DNA of 64,000 nt from Mesotaenium endlicherianum (taxonomy: Eukaryota > Streptophyta > Zygnematophyceae > Zygnematales > Mesotaeniaceae), in assembly GCA_009602735.1 (NCBI GenBank), contig WELA01010100.1:292024-356023 (forward strand), read 5' to 3'. Made by a program: the position numbers and the translations under genes. Position 1 is the first letter of the stretch. Every line of letters begins with the position of its first letter. The notes below the pieces were generated by a model. The model was given only the letters and a program-made list of their open reading frames with translations, had not been told where the DNA came from and searched no databases. Positions 54,751-64,000 of this stretch are shown piece by piece.

Positions 54751-57700
54751 TGAAAGGGGGAAGGGTGCGGGGAGTGCGCCCATACACACTCACGCACCCT
54801 CACCCGCGAGTGGAAGCGTGCACGAGGACCTTTCCTAGTTGCATACACAAGGTGGAGTGGCCTGGTGGTATGCCACCCTTGCAAGAGTTAGAGGGCTACA
54901 TGAGAGAGGAGTGGAAAAGAACTCACTTTATTAAGAAAAGTCGTGTACAAGATAAGAAGGTTAGACTAGACTAAGCCCCCTCTACTTCCTTATGCTTCCC
55001 ATTTATCCTTTAACTCTAAGTGTCCTCTCTAGCAAGGTACCTCCAGAACCTTCTCCTATGGCTCCTTCCATGTACTTGACCTTGCCTAGTTGGACAAGCT
55101 AGCACACTCACACGCACACAATCACACTCTAGAATATTCTACTACACAATCCACTAACTCCTCACGGAGTTTCTAGAAATTCCACGATCACTTTGGCACT
55201 CTACGTAATTGTACGTACTTTCTGGAACCCTCATGTTTCAATGTCCTACTTTCTGGACTCCAACCGAAATTTTCGTCACTGGACCTGTCCTTGTCACTAA
55301 ATAGAATCTGTGACATTAAAAACTCACTAAAAACTTCCAAAATTCATAACTATCTCAATACTTGTCCAAATGACTTGAAATAAAGGCCAAAGTTCTTCTA
55401 AAATCACACTCTATGCATATAAAATACTAGAAAGAAACAAACTACACTTTCATAACCTTACATCATCCCCCTCCTCAAGATGCGACGTCCTCGGCGCATA
55501 CTAAGCATAAGTGACGTAATATGAGGAATCGAGCTCACATATACGCTAGAAAAACACATATTCACATATATTATACAAGTTGCAGGTCTTGAACAGGCTC
55601 CAGGTTGATACTCATTACTCCAAACTTGCTCCACTTAGTGAAAGCTCCATCGCATACATTGTCTCCACACATGGCGTCTCCTTACACAAGTGCATCTTCT
55701 CTTCAACTCCTTCGTCTTGGAATAGGCCAATATCTTCATAAGGGCTGTAACATACTCCCTCCATCAACTCCACATACTCCAAAGCTGGATCCAAGGCATA
55801 ATAGTCCGCCAAATCGCCAAAATACTCATTTTTCGCCCTCTTGGACAAGTGGCAGCTCCTCGTCGCGCCATGTGGCTTACTCGTGGTGCTCTTATAATTT
55901 TGACCAGATTACATCATGAACCTAAGTCCACTATGTTCCTGAACCTTCTGGTACCCTTAGCTACCTCTAGCTCTAAGCCATACTCCTTGTAGAGGTATTG
56001 CACTCTCTCACTCGTGTGCGTGACTCGTGGTGACCTCTCAAGACGCCAAGTGGCACCCCCCTGACTTTTTTTGACATTTTTAGCCTGAAAGTTGTGTAAT
56101 CTACATAATATCTCCCCTTTGAACTCACTGGTATGCTTTGTTTCTCCTGATTCCAAGCCTAAGACCATGATACCAGATTGCGCCTTGCCTCACACATGTG
56201 GCTCGCACGGCAGTCCAGCAGACCGCCATGTGGCACTGTCAGGACTTAAATTAATATTTTTATAAAAAAAATTACTTTTTCTGAATCTCAACCCATAGGA
56301 CTACCTCTCCACAAAATTTCAGAGTCTGAATCAAAGTCTAACACTCAAATGAGATCGTCACTTTGTGCCTCATGCTCGTAGGACGCAGACGCGCGCAACA
56401 TGGATAAAGCTCCCGCGCCTACAAATGGCACATGCTTAAACCCCTGATTCTGAAACTTGACTATGACTCAAGGAAGGCCTCATACTAGGCCTCTCACATC
56501 ATGTAGGACTTCTAGTGAAAATATTACCCACTCTCTCCTAAGTAGGCAAAAAGTAGCCAAAATCTGCCAACTTTAAACCTCGCGCTCGCCTACCCGTAAA
56601 ACCCTCAAACATAGACAGATTTGAGTATCTTCCAAGCTCTTGCTCTCAAACTTCTTTCCACTTCACATCTCTTAGTTACAACTGAACTCATGGGACTGGT
56701 TTGACCTTGCTTACAAGCACTATAAACAACTATAACACTCCCCCCCCTCATCATGAAGGTAAGGCGCTTACCACTCGAGTGTCCAAGTCCAGATTTTACG
56801 CCTCTCTCGTGCTTGCTTGTATAGGCGCTGATTCTCCTAGCTTCATGTCCAGGTCTTTGTCATATATCTCCATCTTAGGCAGGACATATCAGCCCCATAA
56901 CACTTGGTCTCCTCCTCATAGGTCCATATCCATAAAGTCGTAGTCTCCATCAAGCGACGATAGTAATCTTCACAAGGCATGAGCGCGTAGTCTCGCTCGT
57001 GGTGCACCAAACTCCATCATAGTCTTCTCCTTGGCTAGATGCTCACTCCCACATACCTCTGGCTCTTCTTGAAGGTCAGCCTTCACACAAGGCTCCAAGA
57101 AACACATCTGGAACGCCTCCAAGAGCTCCATAACTTGGGCATACGCACATACTCTTAGTGCTTGCACCTCATCTTGTGCACGCACACACGTCGTCTTGCA
57201 AGCGGGCTTCTCTTGAGCTCACTTTCTAGGAGCTCCTCCACTTGAGCAGTTGGGGTCTGCTCTATATATGAGCAAGGGGATCATACACCTCTACTTGCTC
57301 CACCGGCGATGTACATTCGCCAAGGTTGTTAGGAGGCACGCTTGCTCCGTGTGATGACCGGGCCAAGGTCACCAAAACAAGCGCTTCTCCTTCACCTTCA
57401 CCTTCCCGCGTCGCTTCTTTGCTAGCGGGCTGAAGATAGCTACTTGTGGTCATATCTACCTCCACCTATTTCACTATCCTCACTTGACCATACTCCTCCT
57501 CGGTCTTCACTTGACCCGTGCACTAAAGCACTAGAGGATAGGCTACTCTCTTTGTGCAACTCCTTCCACATGCTTAGCTTCTTGAGTGCACTCTAGCCTT
57601 GGTCACCCCAATGACACTTCTTACTACTAAACCCAGCTTGCCTTGGTGCTCTACTTTCACATGAAGAGCTTCCATAGATGCACCAAAATCTGCCCCTTAA

Positions 57701-59427
57701 CTATGCCATCACACAACTAATGGCACACACGCTTCAAGTGGGAGACATCTCTTGCACTAGCCCTCTTGCACCAACTTCATACCTTGCTTCTTCTTCCACA
57801 CCATAGGCTTGTCTTCATCATAGTTCTCAACTCCATATACTCCGTAGTACTCTCCTCCATAAGAAAAGAGAAATCTGAACTTGAAAGGCTCCATCTCCAT
57901 CTCTCCTCTTTGAAGAAAAATCTCGAATACTTCTTCTTCTTGCTCCAAGCCTTCTCCACGGTGCTTCTCTTCACTTGAGGCTTCTTCTATCTCCATACAA
58001 GGTACCAAGCTCCATCATGGCTGGCCTCAAATAACCAGTGGCTACATAGGAGTGATGCAAGGCAACCCAAATCTGGCCACATACTTGGCCAACTTGGTGC
58101 AACACCCCGGTGCACCCTCTCTTGAGCTCCTCATGAGCTCCTCTTGAGCTTGCGAGTGCTATGCCCGCCAAAGCTCCTAGACTTGCAAGTACACATGCTT
58201 GCTAAGTCCCTGGTTGCCTACCCTTAAAATCTGCTCCACCTTCATTGAAGATTTGAAATAAAGATGGGCACACACTCCTTTCTAGCCACTATCACCTCTA
58301 TGCTAAGCCCCCTCGTCAAAGAAAGAGCTTAACACTAAAGAGCTTGCATCTTCAAGGAAGAATCCAGCCGTGTGAACTCCAGATTCTCTTCATGCTCGTA
58401 TGTCTCCATACTCAAGCAAAGGCTGCTCTATATTACTTATATCACTACCATGCTTGGGCAACCTTCTCATACTACAAAGAAGACGTACAACAATCTGGTT
58501 GCATCCAAGTTGACACTTCTTGGAGCACCTCCCTCTTCCATCTCCTCCCTCCTTCAAGAGAGTGAGATGCTAGCTTGCATCAACGTCTTCATGGCTGCCC
58601 TTAGCAACTTATAAATCATCCTTGCTTCTCCTCTCTACCCTCTCTACACTCCTACAAGCATCACCAACCAAAGCTCCCTCCTCCAAATGAAGCAACTAGG
58701 TAGCTCCGATACCATGTGAAAGGGGGAAGGGTGCGGGGAGTGCGCCCATACACACTCACGCACCCTCACCCGCGAGTGGAAGCGTGCACGAGGACCTTTC
58801 CTAGTTGCATACACAAGGTGGAGTGGCCTGGTGGTATGCCACCCTTGCAAGAGTTAGAGGGCTACATGAGAGAGGAGTGGAAAAGAACTCACTTTATTAG
58901 AAAAGTCGTGTACAAGATAAGAAGGTTAGACTAGAATAAGCCCCCTCTACTTCCTTATGCTTCCCATTTATCCTTTAACTCTAAGTGTCCTCTCTAGCAA
59001 GGTACCTCCAGAACCTTCTCCTATGGCTCCTTCCATGTACTTGACCTTGCCTAGTTGGACAAGCTAGCACACTCACACGCACACAATCACACTCTAGAAT
59101 ATTCTACTACACAATCCACTAACTCCTCACGGAGTTTCTAGAAATTCCACGATCACTTTGGCACTCTACGTAATTGTACGTACTTTCTGGAACCCTCATG
59201 TTTCAATGTCCTACTTTCTGGACTCCAACCGAAATTTTCGTCATTGGACCTGTCCTTGTCACTAAATAGAATCTGTGACATTAAAAACTCACTAAAAACT
59301 TCTAAAACACATAACTATCTCAATACTTGTCCAAATGACGTGAAATAAAGGCCAAAGTTCTTCTAAAATCACACTCTATGCACATAAAATGCTAGAAAGA
59401 AACAAACTACACTTTCATAACCTTACA
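54751..59427 (-). mobile_element. non-coding LTR retrotransposon (LARD type)
   Basis: LTRs 54751-55462 and 58717-59427 (about 711 bp, TGAAAGG...CTTACA, only about ten differences) are flanked by the 5 bp duplication GGTTT (54746-54750 and 59428-59432). The minus strand carries a PBS (TGGTATCGGAGCTA) two bases after the right LTR and a purine tract (GAGGAGGGGGATGA) abutting the left LTR, so it is oriented on the minus strand. The 3.25 kb interior has no gag, protease, RT or integrase; ORFs such as 55615-55848 and 57757-58008 are short and unrelated. It must use proteins from another element, as large retrotransposon derivatives do. Confidence 0.93.
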
Positions 59428-59999
59428 GGTTTTGTCAGCAGGCTGCAACAAAATAGCACCCATGGCAAAGTCAGAGGCATCAGTGACCACCTGCACCGGT
59501 TTGCTGGGGTCACACACGACTAGTACTGGGGCAGAACAAAGAGCATCTTTAAGGGTCTGGAAGGCAGCCTGCTGCTCTTCCCCCCACACATACCCTATGT
59601 CTTTCTTAGTAAGGTTAGTCAGTTTATTGGCCTTTGTAGAATAATTCTCAATAAATCTCCTATAGTAGTTAGCCAACCCGAGGAAGGATCTAACTTTAGA
59701 GACAGAGTGTGGTACTGGCCAGTCCTTTATGGTCTGGACTTTCATAGGATCCACACTGATGCCTTGTTTACTGACAACGTGGCCTAAGAATTCAATACTT
59801 TCCTTAAAGAAATCACACTTGCTCATTTTAGCATATAAGTGATTTCTTCTCAGAGAGTCCATGACTGTCTTTAAGTGTTCAGCGTGCTAAGCTTCATCTT
59901 TAGAGAAAGTTAAAATATCATCCAAGAAAACTTGCACAAACTTATCCAAATAAGGTCTGAAAATGTCATTCATAGCACCCATGAAGGTCGCAGGAGCAT
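59428..59999 (-). pseudogene. chromovirus pol remnant (RT to RNase H)
   Basis: Continues the same pol after the LARD, with [19 protein letters not shown] preserved. A TAG at about 59888 (Gln codon in the intact copy) interrupts RT just past the catalytic LDD region. Confidence 0.92.
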
Positions 60000-60719
60000 T
60001 GTAATGAATCAGTATATTGGTTGACATAATATTCATTTAAATATAACAGTTAATTTAGTTCAGCCTGCTGAACTCTAGTTAATAATCAGTCTGCTGGATT
60101 TTATATTTAATATCAGTTTAATGACTCAGCCGGAAGCAGCAGGCTGAAGTCAGCATAAGTCAGCTTGCTGATACATTCTTTGACAGCCAACTGACTTCCG
60201 TACTCGGTAGCAGCAAACTACCTCGATACGCATCTAAGTGTGGTATGCTAGATGAATGGCCAGATGACATCCCTATGATGGATGGCAATTCAGAATGATG
60301 GGAGATGGCGGTGGATTTGGTTAACCCAGGTCCTATCAACGTGGTTAACTCCCGGGTAGGCGGTGCCATCGCACTGGCCGTTGAACAGTAAACTCATTCC
60401 ATGTACATATGCAAGGCATTGCTCTCGAGTTCGGCATTTGGAAACGAGGCCAACTCTCTTGTACAGCTTACTAAGAGAAACCTGAATCCAAGGCGAGAAG
60501 CCATTGATACGCGCTGTCTTCTAATCTTGCTTATGTATGAGTTTACTGATTGCATTATTGATGCTAGTTTACTCGCATTTGATTTACGAGTGTTGTTCAC
60601 TGCTAGTGTGTTGTCCTTTTGCCGTTTAATCAGTTAACGGAAAATCGATAAAGATTACTTGCTGATATAAAGATCTTTATTAATTGTTAATCGCCTATTT
60701 GGTAAGTCAATTCATTTCA
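60000..60719 (+). mobile_element. solo LTR of the chromovirus family
   Basis: A 720 bp LTR in the orientation opposite to the other copies, TGTAATG...TTTCA, flanked by AGCAT (59995-59999 and 60720-60724). No internal sequence remains, so it arose by LTR-LTR recombination after insertion into pol of a relative. Confidence 0.93.
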
Positions 60720-60724
60720 AGCAT

Positions 60725-61649
60725 TAGTCAGTCCAAATGGCATCACGTTGAACTCATAGTGTCCATAACGTGTGCGAAAGGGAGTCTTGTGTTCATCCCC
60801 CTCAGCAATTCTGATTTGATGATAACCACTTTTGAGATCTATCTTACTGAACACCTTAGCACCAACCAGGGTATCAAGCAAGTCCTCGATCCTGGGTAAA
60901 GCATACTTGTTCTTTACTGTAATTCTGTTTAGGGCTCTGTAATCCACACACATCCGCATACTGCCATTGTTTTTCTTAACAATTAGGATGGGTGCGCCGT
61001 AAGGTGATTTACTGGGAGAAATGTAACCATATTCCTCAAGCTCTGCAATGTGTGTTTTCAACTCCTCGCTCTTCACATAAGACAAGCCATATGTGCGTTG
61101 CCAGGGTGGCTGACTCCCAGGTAATAAATCAATCCTATGATCTACTTCCCTCTTAGGGGGTAGTCCTGGAGGCATATTAAATACATCCGTGTACTGAGCA
61201 ACAATTTTTGCAGCAGTAGGGTGCTCCGGAGGGCTTACCTTTTTCTCAACCACTTCTTCAGGTTGAGGAGGTACCTCTCTTAGCAGCAGACAGAACATTC
61301 TGTCTTCCTTTTGGTTCCAGCTTTTGACAAACTTCATTGCATTCAGCAACTTGCATTCTTCTGGAAGCCTCTTCTTTTCCTTCATTTGCCATCCACACAC
61401 GACAAGAGGAAGAGCACTGGTGGGTGCCAAGTTAAACTGCCCATCACTGGCTCCTCTCACTTTAACTGTACCTCTGCTCCAACACACTTCAGCTTGATGT
61501 CTATTAAGCCAGGACCTGCCTAGCACGAGATCATAAAAGCCAGTGTTGAGTACCTCAAATGTAAGCGTTTCAGTTAGAACTGCAATGCCAGAACCAAACT
61601 GGACCTCAATAGGCTTGGTTATAACTCCTCCTGGGATACTTGAGGCATC
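60725..61649 (-). pseudogene. chromovirus pol remnant (protease to RT)
   Basis: RT motifs ([25 protein letters not shown]) and the protease-RT linker are readable in one frame to about 61526. Homology stops abruptly at 61649 (GAGGCATC) where an unrelated repeat starts, so the protease start and gag are lost. Confidence 0.92.
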
Positions 61650-61785
61650 TGTCGTGCGGTAGGAGGTCGGGTGCGTATCATCGACACAAGCATTGCATAA
61701 TATGCAAGCAGGCTTTGCTGCAATGAAGTCTATAATACATGTGGCTTTGTAGCCAAACGATAGTCAAGCGTCAAATGTTTTAATT
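61650..61785. repeat. 136 bp direct repeat R, copy 1
   Basis: TGTCGTGCGGTAGGAGGT...GTTTTAATT, about 90% similar to 62799-62934. The pair brackets repeat X. Read on the minus strand it ends CGCACGACA, so X plus this copy would be TG...CA bounded (62796-61650), as an LTR would be. Confidence 0.8.
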
Positions 61786-61787
61786 AA

Positions 61788-62796
61788 GGAGTGTGTACTC
61801 TCCAGAGTGAGCACCTCAAGACTGTAATCTGGTAGGAAAACAACTAATGAAGTCTGGCCCAAAAGATCACTGGAAGCACATCATGATCTTCAAGAGTAGT
61901 CCTATGGCAGGGGGTATAAGCTGTGACTTTGCTCACCACTTTTGAAGTTCTTCTAGTGATTGGAAGCCAGCAAGACTTGCTCTTCACAAGAGAGAGACTA
62001 AGTGGTCCTGAAAACACAAGAGATAAAAGTGTAAGCTTTACTGATAATCTCTGTGACTTACAATTGGCATAATGGGACTTCTAAAAAGATGTTCCTTTAG
62101 GGACATCTCTAGCACTTATACTCCTGGAGACCCGGCGTTGTGTGCGGCGGATCCAATGCATGTAGGCACTTTAGGAGGCTCTCCTTTGTCCACTAATGTG
62201 TACAAGGCATGTAGTAGCACTCCTATAGGCTAAGCATAACTCAAACCAATCAAAGCAAAGCACGTAAAATATGCTAAGTGTCTCTTATTGGTGGAGCTTA
62301 CCTTGAGTAGTTCTACCTAGATAGCGCCTCAAAAGTGAATCTGGAACTCGAGGAAGCTTCCTCTAGAAGTAGATGATGCAGTCACGAAGTTATAGCCTCA
62401 ATGATGCACTTATACTATGGAAATGCAAGACTTATGTAGTCTAAAGGGCTCGCGGATTTGTGCGCACAAAGCTAGGGGTCCTTGGGGTCACGAATAGTCA
62501 ACATTGTCACCTTTGGGTGCATGGAGTCACAAGTTGGCCATTTGGTGTGGTTCCGCTAGGTGCCAAAAGAAGTGCGGACTAGATCGCGTCTATCTCGCTC
62601 GATAATAAACCAAATGACGCAAAATCAGTGCCATTCGGAAGATGCTTTGACGCGCTACACTTTGGTGACTCGGAAATCTAGAGAAGGTCAAAATATGGAT
62701 GCGTAAAGTCAATGCAAAGTTGGTCTTCCTAGGTTGATGGTTCACACCCGTAGAGCTTGGTTTTGTGCGTCAACCTCGACTCAATAAATCATGACA
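61788..62796 (-). repeat. repeat family X, copy 2 (uninterrupted)
   Basis: Reverse complement of 23227-24121 plus 33001-33115, about 1,009 bp. At about 61,920 it reads through the place where copy 1 carries the chromovirus, with a single CCATA (TGCCATAGG on the minus strand). Confidence 0.88.
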
Positions 62797-62798
62797 GC

Positions 62799-62934
62799 TG
62801 TCGTGCGGTAGGAGGTTGGGTGCGTATCATCGACACAGGCAATGCATAATATGCAAGCAAGCTTTGCTGCAATAAAGTCTATAATACATGTGGCTCTATA
62901 GCCAAACGATAGGCAAGCGTCAAATGTTTTAATT
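62799..62934. repeat. 136 bp direct repeat R, copy 2
   Basis: Second copy of the repeat at 61650-61785. It directly follows a G-rich tract (C9 on the plus strand, 62935-62943) at the end of the integrase-PHD element, which could be that element's PPT. Confidence 0.75.
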
Positions 62935-62947
62935 CCCCCCCCAGCTC

Positions 62948-64000
62948 TCAGCCACCAGCTGATGGGCTGTGATCGCTGTCTAGAGCTAATGTAGTGCAGT
63001 CGCTACAGAACCAGTCTCCAGCTGGCACGCGAACCAGCGGCGGGTCAAGGCAGCCGATGTGGAAGCCGAGGTTGCAGCTGTCGCAAAGCAGCATCCTGGC
63101 CTCCTGGCCGGGGCTGTGGCAGATCTAGCACGCCCAGTCCTTGGGCGGCCTCGCGTCGCGGGGACAAACCTGCATGTCAAGGTTAGGAAGGTGGCATGGT
63201 CCACAATTCTTTTTGTGGTCCTTGTAAAGACGGCCATCTGCGCCTTCCAGCTCCAGAACGCCTGACGCGAAGACACGTCTGACGCGCAGGATGACGGGCG
63301 AGCTGCTGGAGTCGAGGGTGTTCTTCGTCTGGCGTCGCAGGTACACGAAGTCACCTGTGGAGAACTGCAACACTCGCGGGCGATAGGCTCCTCCACGGGT
63401 CATGGCATGCCTCAGTGTGTCGCGGTGCTGAGCAATGCTGAGGTTGTCCATGGCCATGGGCAGCAGGCGCCGAAAGAGCTGTGCACGCTGCCCGATAAGA
63501 GCGCTCCACGTCTCGGGACTGTCCAAGTCCATAACGTTCTTGGCCACGGTCCTGGCTGCTGTGGGCAGGACTGGCTGTCGGCCGTAGAGAAGGAAGTAGG
63601 GAGAATGCAAGGCCAAGGAGGCCTGCTTACTGAACCTGTACCCCGTAGCCAACCATGGGAGGGCGTCGTCCCAGTGGGTGCTGTCGTGGGCCAGGCAGTA
63701 CTTCCGCAGCCCAAGCTTGACAATCTGCACCATGCGCTTTGCGAGGCCGTCAGCCTGGGGATGGTTGCGGGAGGTGGTGCGGTGGTCGATCATTGAGCAT
63801 TCTAGCTGCTTTTGAAAGCTGCCCTGGAACTCTTTGCCTTGGTCGGTGAGGACCTCAGCGCAGCCGCCAAAGCGGCTAAGGACGTGGTCGAGGAAAGCCT
63901 GGGCAATCCTCTCACTGGCCTTGCTGGGCAACAACACTAGCTCGATCCACTTGGACATGTGCTCAATCATCACCAAGACATAGAGGTTGCCTCGGCGAGA
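62948..64000 (-). pseudogene. gypsy integrase with C-terminal PHD finger (partial)
   Basis: The frame enters from the right edge. Integrase core: HMSKWIELVLLPSKASERI, VLTDQGKEF with the second catalytic Asp, and NHPQADGLAKR, where the usual catalytic Glu is Lys. A GPY-like segment (FSTGDFVYLRR..., VILRVRRV) and CHLPNLD follow. A PHD finger then spans 63130-62996 in the pattern C-x2-C-x11-C-x2-C-x4-H-x2-C-x14-C-x2-C (CDSCNLGFHIGC, GDWFCSDC), stop at 62948-62950. A TAG at 63125-63127 sits between the first two Cys. PHD fingers read histone H3 tails, so it may replace the chromodomain for targeting. The family differs from the chromovirus copies. Confidence 0.85.

Noticed and set aside
57757-58008. 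Small ORFs inside the LARD
   Set aside because: Short, acidic, without retrotransposon or host motifs, and many stops around them.

Overview
The window looks like nuclear DNA of a streptophyte (land-plant lineage) eukaryote, most plausibly a repeat-rich charophyte alga of the Chara type. The evidence is plant-type gene families with GT-AG introns (a two-finger CCCH protein of the plant ZFN type, a CCT-motif regulator, a RIE1/At1g12760-like membrane RING-H2 E3 ligase) and plant-style chromoviral, hAT, piggyBac, Harbinger and TRIM elements. The species assignment is inference. Several single-N contig joins and two larger N gaps show a draft scaffold.

Region 1 (about 1-19.6 kb) is the genic part and all genes lie on the minus strand. 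A possible single exon sits at the left edge. Then come a CCT-motif gene (3.2-4.9 kb), exons for two CCCH fingers (5.6-6.9 kb) that could be spliced in frame to the CCT exons, and a four-exon RING-H2 ligase (13.3-19.6 kb). The introns of the ligase carry minisatellites, partial copies of its own RING exon and an N gap. An 872 bp PIF/Harbinger-like element with TAA target duplications lies at 9.7-10.6 kb.

Region 2 (19.6-33.1 kb) holds a TRIM-like element and a complete chromovirus (Ty3/gypsy with chromodomain) of 8,874 bp on the minus strand. The chromovirus has LTRs, a tRNA-iMet-like PBS, a PPT, 5 bp target duplications (CCATA), gag, a pol in the -1 frame with a slippery heptamer at the junction, and a third 558-codon ORF between pol and the 3' LTR. 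It is inserted in a roughly 1 kb repeat whose uninterrupted (empty-site) copy lies inverted at 61.8-62.8 kb.

Region 3 (33.1-48.2 kb) is a patchwork: a truncated gag of a second gypsy family, hAT termini, a gag fragment, a full piggyBac element with an intact-looking transposase, a 220 bp tandem array, a hAT/DUF659 transposase pseudogene, hairpin-forming GC-rich minisatellites, and one mitochondrial-carrier exon stranded among TE sequences. A 2,153 bp block is repeated exactly across a single N and is probably an assembly artefact.

Region 4 (47.8-64.0 kb) is a second, decayed chromovirus copy. Its pol is split by a deleted piggyBac element, a 4.7 kb non-coding LTR element (LARD) and a solo LTR, yet its third ORF stays open. 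The right edge carries the integrase end of another gypsy family with a C-terminal PHD finger, broken by one stop codon. Host genes therefore occupy about the first third; the rest is nested transposable elements.
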